From Xiphophorus maculatus (taxonomy: Eukaryota; Chordata; Actinopteri; Cyprinodontiformes; Poeciliidae), in assembly GCF_002775205.1 (NCBI RefSeq), contig NC_036444.1, forward strand, positions 3,762,501 through 3,826,500: DNA of 64,000 nt. The letters are read 5' to 3'. Position numbers and translations under genes: made by a program. Below are positions 34,193-47,500 of this stretch, in pieces. The first letter of the stretch is position 1, and each line of letters starts with the position of its first letter. The notes below the pieces were generated by a model. It made no database searches, was not told the origin of the DNA, and saw only the letters and a list, made by a program, of their open reading frames with translations.

Positions 34193-34894
34193 TGTTTCTT
34201 ACTTTTGGATCTCACTTCAAAATAATAATCCTTGACAGTTTTTCTCATTCTGTTTGCCATTTCAGGACCCAAACATGGCACCCATCCTCACCATTGGGAA
34301 CTGTTCCACTAAATTCATGTTTTTTGACTTTGGAAAACAAGTTTAGAGGTTTGTGAAGTGTTTATTGGTGAGCTGCTCAATGAATTGGTCCATTCAGTCA
34401 TGGGGGCCTCTGACAGGCGGCCATTTCTTTTAAACGTGTGGAAACGCCTTCATCAAACACACACTATAAGCCATTAGCATTCTGGTACCATGTTGCTGCT
34501 GCAGCAGAGAGGAAGACCCTGAATGTTTGTCAGCAAACTTATGTTTTCTGACGATTTTTGGATGAAACCGGAACTTTTTATTCGGTTTGTCAATGCTGCC
34601 CCCTGCTGGTCAGATAGTGGTTTTGCTCTGAAGGCGGGAGGTCCAAACTGTTATTTCAACCACTGTGACTTGAACAGATTGTCAAATTAGGGAGATTAAC
34701 TCAAATTTTATAGGGAATAAGTAAAAATGTGTAAAATATCTTAAAATAAATGAATGTTTTACAGCTGAAACATACTCTAACATGTAATCGAAGTACAATT
34801 TTGATCTCATTAAGAACAAAAATCCCCATTGAGAAATGTCCGTTTCTAACTGCTGCACTTATTTGTACCTACTGCTTTATCATCCTTTTCTTAA
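34193..34894. other. Spacer, nothing recognised
   Basis: No supported feature. A CCCCCTGCTGGTCAGA word at 34599-34615 is common in fish intergenic DNA. Confidence 0.45.
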
Positions 34895-35275
34895 AACCTA
34901 GAGTTATCAGTTTATTTTAGATTATAACGGATTATTCTGACGATTAACCGATTAAACGGATAAAACCAGATTTTTGAATTTAACCATTTATGCCTTTTTA
35001 TACAATATTAGAAATACATTAAAATATGCAAAAAACCAACAACTAATTCCCTTTTTTAAATAAGAACGTAAACATTAACTAAAATGCAATAACACAGCAT
35101 TCCTTTAGTAAATGTGATCGGGGTAAAACTAAAACATATTTACAGACAAATGTGTTTTTCCAGCAAGTGGCTTCTGAATATTCCAGTTAATGATTAATTT
35201 ATTACTAAATTGGTTGACAATTATTCCAATAATCAATTCATGATGATTATTTCCAATTAATCGTTTCAGCCTCAG
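34895..35275 (+). repeat. GATTAATCG-family repeat
   Basis: Runs from AACCTAGAGTTATCAG through GGATTATTCTGACGATTAAC to CAATAATCAATTCATGATGATTATTTCCAATTAATCGTTTCAGCC. It ends about 260 bases before the CHTF8 stop codon. Confidence 0.65.
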
Positions 35276-35532
35276 TGTATTTTTGACACATCTTTATCAG
35301 AGCTGTGAATAAATGTGGCTGATTTAAATAAACTGAACAGATGAAGCAAAAAATAACTGAACAGATTATAAGGCAACAATCAAAACCACTCATGCAGTTT
35401 AGATATCATTTAATTACGTTAGGGATAGGAGAGAAAAACATTTCAATCCAAACAGAGGAGAAAAACGTCACAAAGCAGCACTTTAAAACACAGAACCAGC
35501 CTCTGACCCGTTTGGACCGGCCAGTAAGCGTC

Positions 35533-37551
35533 CTATACTTTCTTGGGAACATTTGTGATGATGGGTTTGGGGCGAGTCTTAAAGATCAGTTTCCGTTTAA
35601 TGAGAGCCGACACCGAGTAGGACGTGGAGGAAGAGGAAGGTTCTTGCTGGTCCGTTTCCATGGTAACGTCACCGGCAGCATCGGTGTCCTGTGAGTGTCC
35701 GGAGTGTTTGGTGAGGACAGCGAAGGGTTTCTCCAGTTTGACCTGCTTCCCGTAGAGAATGTGATGTCCTACAACCAGCACCGGCACCCCCTGGTGGACA
35801 AAAGACGAACAGCACAGGAAGTTGAGAGTAGAACTGTGGATGTTTTTCTTCTTTTCCGTCGAGTGAAAATGTTTGTAGGTTCTGTACACTTTTCACAAGA
35901 GTAAAATTCAAGAACTTTTCAAGGTAAGTTTTCAAACTTTTCCAGCACCACACCTTGGAAATAAAAACAACACATGTGAACTGAAAAGATAGTTTCAATT
36001 CACAATTGAAAAGTCTTGGAGACATTTGTGGAAGGAAAGCAAAATATGTTTGAAAGACAATTAACTGATACTAAATTTAAAGAAAGTTACAAAAAAACAC
36101 CTTTTTTTTTCTGCTAAGATTTATGTCATTTAGTAAATAGGAATAATTTGATGTAAAACAAGATAAGTTTGCTCTTTATAAAGACAATTAAATGAAAATG
36201 GCATATATTTTTTGTCCAGCTTTGGTTTAATTTTTGATCTGATGTTTTCCTTAAAGCAAATTGACTTTTTTTTTGTCTTTATTCTCCCGTTAACAATCAA
36301 TAAATTAGTAAATTTATCACTATTAATTGTTTCAGCCCAGTTAAAATGTGCATCTGATCTTGATTGTGAGTGGATGGTTTCAATGGGTGTGAAGGATCTC
36401 CACCTCCTTGGTGTAGAGCAGGTCTCCCATCACGTTACCCGCCAGCCCAGAGTTGCGTCTGGACATCATCTCTCCCTGCAGCTCCACCAGCAGCCACTCT
36501 GGAGGGCTGCTGCCGTCCACGCTGCCCCTGCAGGAGCACAAACACACGGTACGCTCTGGTTAAACAGGAAGTTCTGTCATTACTTCTGCAACTAAAACAG
36601 AGCAAATTCTTCATAGAGAAAAACAGGACAGAGGGGAAATATTTACATGTTTATTTCTCATGAAAACCTCATAAGATGTTTTTATGATCCCAGTTTACAT
36701 TAAAAAGATTCATAAGAACAGAACAATATTTATATAGTGTCATACAAAAGTATTTGCACCATTCTTGTCATGTTACCACCACAATATTCATTGTAATTTT
36801 CTGGGACTCTAAGCGATAGAGCAATACAAAGTAGATTAGGTCTGTCACATAAAACTCGAATAAAAATGAAATCTGGAGCAATTCAAGGGGTTTAAATACT
36901 TTCGCAAGGCGCTGCACGCACCCCAGTGCTAATCAGTTGTTGGAAAACATATAGAAAATAACAGCAAAATTACCAATGAACTAAAGAAAATGATGGTGTA
37001 AGCAGAAAATTAAAAATAAAATATTTAAAAAATATATATAAATATAAAGCATCCCACAATCGGGACTATTTTTAGTTCATAAAATAAAAAAATATATAAA
37101 ATTGTCTAATTCTATTTTTATTTGCTTCCTAATGAGATAGTTACAGAAGTTCTATTATTTATTAATATTAGTTATATTAATTTATAGATTAAAATAATGA
37201 TATTTTGTGAATTTCATCTAACTTAGGAGATAAATAAGGTTTATAACATCACCTAATTAAAATTAAAATGCTTTCGCCTGCAGCTTATACATCGGAACGA
37301 TATTTGAGGAGCACCAGTTAAAAATATTTCAACAACTTTAGAGGGAAGTAAATAAACTTTTATGATTATTTTTATGACTCACAAATAAGCCCCGCTATCC
37401 ATCTTTTAATACTTTTTTCAAATCTAAACCTGCTGCTGTTATTCTGGATCTTTTGGAAAACTATCCGCTAGAAATACGAAAACCTTCTGTGAAATAAAAT
37501 GAAATAAAATGATAAATATCGGAGTTTTTACCGTATGAATATCTGAACCAT
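35533..37551 (-). CDS. chtf8: CHTF8, chromosome transmission fidelity factor 8 (complete, 133 aa)
   Basis: Three coding exons on the minus strand: 37551-37532 (ATG 37551-37549, MVQIFI), 36527-36404 and 35790-35533 (stop TAG at 35535-35533). Lengths of 20, 124 and 258 nt join in frame to 133 residues; human is 121 as I recall. Recognisable stretches are [50 protein letters not shown] and the C-terminus [21 protein letters not shown]8 joins DSCC1 and CHTF18 in the alternative RFC clamp loader that puts PCNA on DNA and supports sister-chromatid cohesion. The extra length is a Ser/acidic stretch between FAVLTKHSG and SVSALIKRK. It is divergent from UTP4 across a compact shared promoter. Confidence 0.95.
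36195..36340 (+). repeat. GATTAATCG-family repeat fragment
   Basis: GCATATATTTTTTGTCCAGC TTTGGTTTAATTTTTGATCTG and the closing TATTAATTGTTTCAGCCC match the family. In a CHTF8 intron. Confidence 0.55.
36735..36912. mobile_element. Short DNA-transposon remnant with AAAGTATT ends
   Basis: Left CAAAAGTATTTGCACC and right (reverse complement) GCCTTGCGAAAGTATTTAAA, followed inward by TGTCATGTTACCACCACAA. This matches the well-known ends of a Tc1-like fish element family. About 180 bp, internally deleted, in CHTF8 intron 1. Confidence 0.65.
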
Positions 37552-37786
37552 CCTGCTGAGAACCAACCAGCCGCAGCGTCTTTAAATCCGCATGAAAAGG
37601 TTCATTAGGATAAACCCGAAGCGACTGTCCAAGGAATCCGAACTGCTCTGTTTACATTCAGCTTCCCGCCAACCGGAAAGTGACGCGTGCAGGTTACGTC
37701 ATGACGCACTTCCCCCTGGACTTCCTGCTCCGGGTCGTCGTCAACGTGGTTCCTGATGTTTTGAAACGTGCAGCGTTAAATCTAAG
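37552..37786. promoter_or_regulatory. Bidirectional promoter shared by CHTF8 and UTP4
   Basis: The two genes start head to head, with under 250 bases between the CHTF8 ATG and the end of UTP4 exon 1. The gap has a CRE-like TTACGTCA (37694-37701) followed by TGACGCAC, ETS-type CCGGAAAG (37673-37680) and CACTTCCCC / ACTTCCTG, and an E2F-like TTCCCGCC (37663-37670). No TATA box is seen, which is normal for housekeeping divergent pairs. Sites are by motif only. Confidence 0.6.
37710..37786 (+). other. utp4: UTP4 non-coding 5' exon
   Basis: The UTP4 start codon (38571) lies six bases after a splice acceptor (38561-38564), so a leading exon is needed. AAATCTAAG|GTGAGT at 37778-37792 is a consensus donor just downstream of the promoter motifs. 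The left boundary is a guess. Confidence 0.6.
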
Positions 37787-38570
37787 GTGAGTTTTTCTGA
37801 CAATAAAGTAAAGTGAGAGTTTTAGAAAGTTTGTAACTGTTGTACTTGAGTTATGAGGCGTTTTAGTGCTTTTAAACGACACATCGCTTCAGGTGTCGTT
37901 AGCATTTGGAGCTAACTGTTATTTTTCTCTTCACGTTCTTTAGATTTAAACAGGATTTTACAGGAAACTGAGCGGCTTCATGATACATTTGTCCCATTAA
38001 AAGTTCTGATATCTAATAAGAGCAATAATATTAATAAAAATAATAATTTCAGCTGACTTTTCATCAAATCCGTAAATAATAATTACATTTTAATTGCGGA
38101 TTATTAATGGTATTATGACGGAATAACTAGTGTTTCTTAATGACACGATCAAAGGTTTTATATGAAAATATATCATGTTCCTTCAAATGTTATTAAGATT
38201 TAAGGAATTATTGTTAGGCAGTTTAGGATTTAAACTTTTAAGAAAGTACTTGTCTATATTAGAAACTAAAAAGATGTCATTTAATTTTTGGTGGTTTGAA
38301 TCGTTTTTTAATGATTAGATTTGATTTTATTTTTAACTGATATCAGTTTAAAACTCTACACAAATGGGTTCAACTATGGCAAATGGTTTTTTGGCCTTTA
38401 TTTTTTAGGAACTCTGTTTTAAAGTATATTCTCTCTGAGATACAGAGAAAATACTTAATAGCTTTAAGTATTAAAGCTATTAACAAATAACCAGTTAATA
38501 ACCTAAAGGACTTTAGAACTGGTTATTTAGTTTCTTTATATTTTTGTGTTTTTTTCTGTCCCAGATCCAA

Positions 38571-41500
38571 ATGGGGGAATTTAAGGTGCACCGGGTCCGC
38601 TTCTTTGACTACATGCCCAGCGCCATCCGGTCCATGGCCTTCAACAGCCACACGGAGCGGCTGGCCGTGGCCCGAGCAGATGGCGCCGTGGAGATCTTTA
38701 ACTTTGCCGACAACTACTTCCAGGAGAAGGTAAAGGATCAAACCTGTGGTTAGTTGGAACATTTCCACCGTCTCCTCTTCAGCTGAACAGATTCCTGGGT
38801 CTGTTGATGCTCAGGTCATCGCCGGGCGGGACGGGCGGTCCATCGAGGCGCTTTGCTGGGTCGGCTGTCGTTTGTTCAGCGCCGGTTTGGACGGGGAGAT
38901 CACAGAGTATGACCTGGAGAACCTGAGGCCCCGCTACAGCATCGAGGCCTACGGAGGACCAATCTGGACAATCAGCGGCAACAGCGAGGGGACGCTGCTG
39001 GCGGTGCGTAAATCAATTAATCGCATGATAAATTAAAACAAACTGAATAATTTCCATTTGCATTATTTATTGTTTTTCTCTTTCTACCAATAACTGGATG
39101 ACAAAAGCCTTCAATCTGGTTTTTTGTTCTAAACTGGCCCCTTTTTTTGAAGGACAATTTTGTTTACAGAGACTTCATAATTTATTTTATTTGTTGTTTC
39201 TGTTGTTAATTTTGGATATTTCTTATTCTCTGAAATAAGTTACCTTTCCAGATTAGACCGGCCTGCAGTCTGGGTCATTTTAAAAACACTTTTTAAAACT
39301 TATTTTTATATGTTGACATTTAATTGAGGCCTGATACTGAAACTTTTCTGTTGTGATGTTTTAGTTTCATTCTGTGTTCATTCTACTGAGTTAATGTCTT
39401 TGTACAGCAGTTTTAAGATGTTTTTAAAAGTGCTATTTAAATAAATTTTAACACTAACATTTTAAAATGTCGACTGTTCATTAGAATTTAAAGTTTATTG
39501 ATCTGTGAGAATGTGGCCTTGCATTATTAGGCCATTACGGTTATATTTCTTGAAAAATGGTCTCTAAACAACAGTATAATTCTTTATCGTAAAAACATCT
39601 GGGACAGTTTATCGTCCAGAAAAATGTGTTATTGTGACAGACCTGGTCCCAGTTAGATTTAAGTTGTGTTTGGGGTCTGACTGATCCAGCTCTGTTTTCT
39701 CTGACAGGCTGGCTGTGAAGACGGGACTGTGAAGATGTTTGAGGTCCTGGAGGACAGGATTCAGTTTCAGAGGAACCTGAGCAGACAGAAAGGTGAGTCT
39801 CCCACCACTCACACTTTAATCTGCACAGTAACAAATTACACACTTTCTTTCTTTGTAAAGACTTAGAAAGAAAAACAGTGATGCAAAGCACTAGAGAAAG
39901 AAAGTCCATCTCTGAATGGCTAGAAAAATACAATTTGTAGTGGTTTAGTCAAAGTTAAATTTATTGAATTGCTTGATTAGTTTAAATATTTCCTGCTATG
40001 TAGAACACTATAACAAGACAGTAATAAATTATGTTGTGTAATAGTGAATAGTCCTGTCGTAGTGAGTAATAAATGAATTAATTGCATGATAAATTAAAAC
40101 TAACTCACTAGAGTCACAGTTTGATCGATCAGAAAAATCAGATACATTTTTAATCTTTCAGGTCGGATCATATCGCTGTCCTGGCATCCGTCTGGTGCTC
40201 AGATAGCAGCAGGAATGATGGACATGATCCGGATCTTTGACTCGGAAACAGGTGACTTCATCCTGAAACGATCCATACAGAAAGTCTGCTCAGTTTTTGG
40301 GTTCTCGGTCCGTTATTTCCTCCTGTTTGGTTCTGACTGCAGGCCACGCCACTCACAGGCTGCTGGTGGACCGAGGCGTTGGAGCCTCAAAGAGCCGGGA
40401 GGTGGTGGTCTGGAGCGTCGCCTTTCTGAACGACCACACCATCATCAGCGGCGATTCTGCAGGAAAGGTCCAGATCTGGGACGGGTTGACTGGAACTCTG
40501 ATCAGAACCCATCTGGTCACCAAGTGGGATGTCCTGGTTCTGGCCGTTTCACAGGTAGCAAACCCAAGACAAGTAAAGCATGTTGGATTTGGATGTTAGC
40601 AAATATGTAGAACGGCGTTTTAGGACCATAGAAAATAGAAAACAAAGTTAAATTTCAACAAAAAAACTCACAAATTTAGAGATCATTCTTAAGACAATTT
40701 CTGAGTTTGAAAAGTCAAACATTTTCTAGAAGAAATCTAAAAAATGTCTGAATTTTAAAAGTTCAAAATTTGCCAGAAAAACTCAGAAATTTTTAGATTA
40801 ATGTTAGAAATTTTCTAGAAAAAACTGAGTTTGAAAATCCTAAAATGTGCTTGAAAAAAATCACATTTTGGGATTAATCTCAGTATTTTTCTAGAAAAAG
40901 CAAGAACATTTTTGAGTTTGAAAAGCCCAAATTTTTCTAGAAAAATACTAAAATTTTGAGGCTAATGTCAGTCAATTTGCTGGAAAAAAACTAAAACATT
41001 TTTTAGATCAATCTCAGAAATTTTCTTAAAAAAAAATAATAACGTAGAAATTTCTGTTTGAAAAGTCTAAAATCTGCCGGAAAAGAACTCAGAACATTTT
41101 TAGATTAATCTCAGTTATTTTCTAGAAAACAACACACAGCATTTTGGGAGATGTAGTCAGAGGAAAGTCTTAAGCCTCTTAACCTTTCTTTGTGGAATCA
41201 AGTAACTCTCTCTTTGGTTGCCTAGCAACGACTCACTTACCCACTCTTTGGTTACCTAGCAACGAACTGTTGAGTAACTTTCCCAGCAGCAGCTTCAGGT
41301 TCTGCCACTGTGCTTAATAACTGCTTAAAAAAAACAACAACAAAAACCGGTATGAAGTTAAAACTGTGGATAAAAGAGGAAAGGTCACGCCACCAGTTTG
41401 GCAATAATTCAAATATTTAAAACAAAAAACTAATTAATAATTATCAGATTATTATAATTATTGACTAGTATCATAATTAGTATTGTGATATGTTTTTCAA

Positions 41501-44500
41501 CCATATTGTCCAGACCTAAGATTCACTGACTCAGCATAGAGTAATGTTAATCAGTAGTTGTTTTTATATTCTTCATTTCTGTTTTTACAAGCCAAAACCG
41601 GATAGAAACAGAAGAAGAAGAGCAAATGTTGAATGTGAACTGATTATTTATTTATTTATTAACTGAAGTCATATCTACAGTTCTGTATTTATTTAATTTG
41701 TCAGAAGGAATGTAAGTATCACTATCCGAAGAAAAAAAAATAAAGAAATGGTGTGTTTGACAGGATGAGAGCAGTGTGATCGCTGGGACGTCCGAAGGAA
41801 CCATTGTCCAGTTCCAGTTCATCTCCTCCACTGTGGGACAGCAGGACAAGCTCTGGGTCCGGACCAGAACCTTTAAGAACCACTCGCACGACGTTAGGGC
41901 GCTGGTTCACACCGACTCGGCCGTGATTTCTGGAGGTCAGAGTTGATTCGCTGCTACATCTGAGTGTCATATTTACTTTGCATTGAGGTTTTTGTCTCAC
42001 TTGTTCAGCTATGTCTTCAGATGAAGCCTTCATCTTTTGGAAAATAAAATAAAAATATTTTTAAAGCTTTAAGATGAACTGATTGGTTCGTTTCAGGTAT
42101 GGACACCCAGTTGGTGGTGAGACCCCTGCTGGACAAAGTGGAGAAGAACACCCAGGAGTCTGCGCTTCGTAAAATTGCTTTCCCACACGTGAGTCCAGGA
42201 AGAGAAAATCTTACTGTGTATGAGAGGAAGTAATACACAGAAATAAAAAACACAATCAGGAGGCAGCGACATCATCTGTGAGCAAAGAGAGACACAGATG
42301 ATGTTGAATGACAAATAAGAAGATGTTTTCAGAAACATGTTGAAAAATTGGATATATACAGGAACATTTATGAGCATAAATTTATCCTCATGAAAGAAAT
42401 TGGACTCTCTTTTTTTATTTTTTATGAATTGATTCAGACATCTCAACACTGAGGATATTTTGTGGTTTTAGAAGACTTCATGTAGCGTCTTGCGGTCGGC
42501 TTCCTGGATGAACTCACTCGGACAGCTTGACTTGGCCATGATTTCAGTTTAGGTTTATTTAAATCCCTTAGCACAGCTTCTATCTGAGTGGATTTCGCCA
42601 CTTTTTCTCTTTCCTCAAGTGTCAGGAGCGCAACAAGCTAAATATTTAATGCTTAAACAGAAAAAAAAACTGTTTTAAACTCCTAAGTAATGATATTTAA
42701 TCATGTCATGCTGAGATATTCTAATTTAATACTTCATCAGAAACTGCATTTTTATTGCATTTAAAAAACAACTTAAAATTCATTATTATTTTTTTCATTT
42801 GTGCTGATGTTAAATATCCATATGTACAAATATGTAAACAGAAAAATTACATTTTTACATCATGTCTTCATGTTTTCACATGACTGCGTAGTATAAATGC
42901 TGTCAGTTGGAAATAACCTGCATCCTCTCTGTTCTAGAGGAACCTTGTTAGTTGTGCAAAGAAAGCTGGACTTCTGCTCTTCCAGTTCCCGGATCATTTG
43001 GAGCTGTGGAGGCTTGGAGAGAGCGACAGAAATGGTGAGGAAAACGCATTAAACCAAATCATAAAGTAATAAAACACTGCAATGCAACACTGTTCACTCA
43101 GTGGACATTAAATGCCAAACTTAAACCCATATTTCTTTAGTTTTTAAATACACTGCTCAAAAAAATAAAGGGAACACTCAAATAACACATCCTAGATCTG
43201 AATGAAAGAAATATTCTCATTGAATACTTTGTTCTGTACAAAGCTCCATTTGCACAACAGCAGGTGAAATTGATTGTCAATCAGTGTTGCTTCCTAAGTG
43301 GACAGTTTGATTTCACAGAAGTTTGACTTACTTGGAGTTATATTGTGTTGTTTAAGTGTTCCCTTTATTTTTTGAGCAGTGTATTTCTTTGATGGCATTT
43401 TATTTTGAAGAGTTTTTATGTCTTCAGAAACAGGTTCACAATGGATAAATTTAGCTCAAAAGGTGCAGATATTTAGTTTCATTAATGTCAAACAAACAAC
43501 TTAAGTGTAACTAAACTTGATATAAAAGCATAAATTCCACCAAAGTGGGCGGAGCCAAGATACATTGATGGGCGTGGCCAAGACTGGGGATGACAATAGG
43601 GAGTTAATTAGGGGTGTGGTCAGGACGAGGATGGCCCATTTAATTACTTTATTGATACACTTAATGACTTTTCTTTTCTCTAGAGACTTTATTTTTTAAA
43701 AAGTGACAAATCTAGCAACTTTCTTCTGTGTTATTAGAGACGTTTCCAGTGAAAACAGGTGAAGCACCAGTCGCTCTGCACTGACCTTCCTGGCTGAGTG
43801 ACCGGCGAGTTCTGCCTCTCAGAAAATAACTGAAACTGAAACTGAAGGATTTTGCTCTTCATCTGCCTCCAAACAAACTCTGTTGTTGTTTGTCTGAAAC
43901 ATCAGACTTGAACCTTAAACTTGAACATATTAACTGACATCTAGTGGCCAAGTTGGAGATAACTATTACAGCTACTGTAAATAATGTTGTAATTAGGAAA
44001 AGTTGCCTAATTTTAAGTATTTTAATACCTAAAAATCTGAATTTTTAGTTATTAGTATCATATTTTTATATTTGTTTATCCTTAAAATGATTACAGCTCT
44101 CTACCGTGTGTTGATAGGAACACCTGGAGAGAGTCTACCTGTGAATAGGAAACCAGAGAAACTGATCCAGCTGAAGACAAAGGTAGGCAAAGGACAGTTG
44201 TGTTTCCACGGTAACCATCTGGGCTCCACATGTTGAAATGGTTTGACTGGTTCCAGTAAACCATTGAGTAAAATCTCCATGATTTTATTCTGAAGGGAAA
44301 CATTCAGGGTGTTTTATTTGGTTGATCATTTTAAAAGCAGGAAAAGCATGACATCATCATGTTAGCCAAATATTTTAGGATGAATAAATTTATTTAATCA
44401 GTTTTAATTTCACAGTAGGGCTGTGATCTTTTTGATTAATCGGATTTGTGATTTTTGAATATTTAATTTTTAAAAAATCTGGATTTTTACACCATTGGAC

Positions 44501-47500
44501 CATTTGGGTTTCCATAGTTCAGAGTGATGTCACCACGCCCAGAGCCGCCATCTTGTTTGACTAGTGTGTCTTATTGACTTCAGGTCAACTTTACAACAAA
44601 ATATAACTACAATTTTTGTTTTTTAATCTGTACTAATTCCCTTAAAAATTTGTTTTGTTTTTTACTTTTTGCCTTTTTTACAAAACAGGAAACCATGAGT
44701 AGAGACTGATTCAGTAAATTGGAATATTGGATTTAAGTGTTTTTTTCTTTCTGCTCCAAAAGTAATTAAATGATTTCAGACAGAAACAGAAACTGACCGT
44801 TCTAACTGCTGAAAAAACAACAACAACTGGGCCCTGGTTTGTGGTGACTGGTTCTGGTTCTGTTGGAGTTTTCTCTGTGTGAAACGTCACAAGTTACCAA
44901 ACTTGGACTGATTGTTGTGTTTGCTGCCCCCTGCAGGGCGAGGACCATATCTGCTGCAGCGCGTTGTCTCCGTGTGGAAGCTGGTTATCTTATGCCACCG
45001 TCGCCGCCGTTCGTCTCTACAGGCTGCAGATCAGCAGCAACAACATCAGCATCCAGAAGGTGAGGAAACACATTTTCATCAGCAAAAAGCCAAACGAAGA
45101 GCAGGATTTCTTTATTTCAGCTTTCAGATTTGGACATTTATAATAGAGTACAGATTTTAAACATAAAGTTTAACTGAACAGAAAGACTGAAAATATTTTA
45201 TATGGACAAAACTGTTAAACCTACAGTAATACTTCTTATATTTCCTCAAAGCAGACACCTGTGGCTACGTCTTGATGCATAAATTATTTCTGTAGAGGGA
45301 AATTTCTAAAAACAGAGGTTTGTTTGTGAAAAACCAGTAAAAGTTGAATAACGTCAGTCACCAGAGGGCGCACTCTGTAGCAGCTGAAGAATGATTACAT
45401 TGTAAAATATTGCACGAAACTTAAATCTCAATTTTAGCAGAACTGGCAACAAGCTGCTTCACTTGAAGTTCGGTAAAAGCCTTATGACCTGTTTAACCTT
45501 TGAATGGAGTTTATAGCTTACAGTATGTAGCTTTCAAAGAGAGTAAAGGTTTTGTCAAATTTTGAAAAATTCTTGAGATTTTCAATGTATTTCAATAAAG
45601 CAAAAACTGTGAGAAAAATACATCTTTTAATTAAAAAGCATACAGAGTATTAATAGCAAAAGTCACAGCTGTAATGAGCGGAGTATTTTGATTTCTTATT
45701 TCTCTGAACTAGAAATTATTTCAGCTGTTTTATGGTCTTAACTGCAATCATCCTGCAGCATGTAGAAACATTTCAGAGACTCGTCTCTCGTTTTATGGTC
45801 TCGTCCTCCATGCAGGTGTCCAAGCTGCCCAGGGAGCTGAAGTCGGTGCATCAGCTCTGCTTCTCCTCGGACTCCTGCAGGCTGTTCGCCTCTTCCAGCT
45901 TCTCCTCCGTCGTCGTCGTCGCTCTCAACCAGACGGACTGTAAATACCTTCACACCCTCAAACACAAGTCTGGTGAGTTTCGCTGGAGGTTTGTTTGGAT
46001 TGCTGCTCAGAGGCAGACGATGATGTCATGGCGTCGGAAACGTCTGATTGGTTAACTACTGAGGTAATGCTGCAAATCAGCAAAGAAGAAAATAAACATT
46101 TTATTGCCTACAATGCAGTAACATAACATTCTTTTAATGATTTTAAACAAGGTGAATCTAAAACTGGCATTTGAGGAGTTTGGGGTAAAATGTAATTACA
46201 GATAAAAACAATTTCATCTTAAATACAAAATCTATACAGTTTGGGTTTAATAACTTCTCTGAATAAGTTGTTTTTTCAGCAATTTACCTTTTTTGAGTCT
46301 ACAGTTAACAATTAACAAACGATTAGTTGACGCTTATTTGAGTAATGTTTTAGTCATGATTAATCGTTTCAGGTCCAATACAGTATTGAACAAATACTAA
46401 TATTTGGATTAACTAATTACTAATTGGATAGGAAACGGTGCTCAATAGGAGATTTTGCTTTATTTTTTACAGAATTTGAACTAAGCGAAGCTAAAACTGT
46501 CACTTGAGGAGTTCTGGGTAAAACATATTTACAGACAAAGTTGTTTTGTTATCATAAATGCAAAATGTATTTATGTTTTATACAGTTTCAACTTAATTAC
46601 TGCTCTAAAGGTGTTCTTTCAGAAACTGACCCATTTTTGAGTCTCTATGTTCCAGTTAACGATTAATTGATTACCAAATTAGTTGATGATTATTTCAATA
46701 ATTGATTAATCAGGATTAATCGTTTCCGCCTTAATACAATATAGAACTAATCTGTTGACAAATTTTTGTGTTGACCAATTGAATCACAGCCAGGCGAAGC
46801 TAAAACTGCCACTAGAGGAGTTCTGGGTGAAACATATTTACGGACAACAAACGTTTTTTGTTTTTTTTTTTAAATGCAAAATGTATATATTTACTGTACA
46901 GTTTTATACAGTTTTGGCTTAATTACTAAACACTAAACCTAGTGTTTAGTTCTCTTTTTTTTTAAATCCAGTTAATGGTGAGTTGATTACTAAATTAGTT
47001 GACGATTATTTGAATAATCAATTAATCACAATTATTCCGATTAATTGTTTCAGCCCTAATAAGCTGTCGTTTGGAGGTGAAACCTTGCAGAAAGGTTTCA
47101 TTTAGTCTCTTTTTGAACCAATTGTATTAAATGTTCCCTGATTCTTAATCTGTTTTGTGTTTCCAGGTTCCAGACAGCCTATCCACATCCTGTCTCCCAG
47201 TGAAGACGGTCAGTGGCTCGCGACGGCGAACACAGACTGCGAGATCCACGTCTTCAACCTTCGAAAGATGAAGGTGAGCTCAGATGTTTGCTTTTGTTTG
47301 GACATCATGGAGCAGAACAGTGACAGGAAACAGAATCTGTTTGTGGTTTTCAGCTGCACTGTTCGGTCCCGGCCTACAGCTCCTGCCCCACCGCCGTCTC
47401 CATCCACCCAACCACCGGCAACCTCGTCTCCGTCCACGCCGACCAGCAGGTGGGCGCCTCGGCGACATTTCTGTTTCACCTAGAGGATCGAACCTGCTAA

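Noticed and set aside
35341-36025. Plus-strand frames over the CHTF8 last exon
   Set aside because: Antisense shadows; the minus strand encodes the conserved CHTF8 C-terminus.
43540-43625. GGGCGTGGCCAAGA-like repeated words, possible regulatory array
   Set aside because: Only two or three degenerate copies in an intron; common fish low-complexity sequence, too weak to call.
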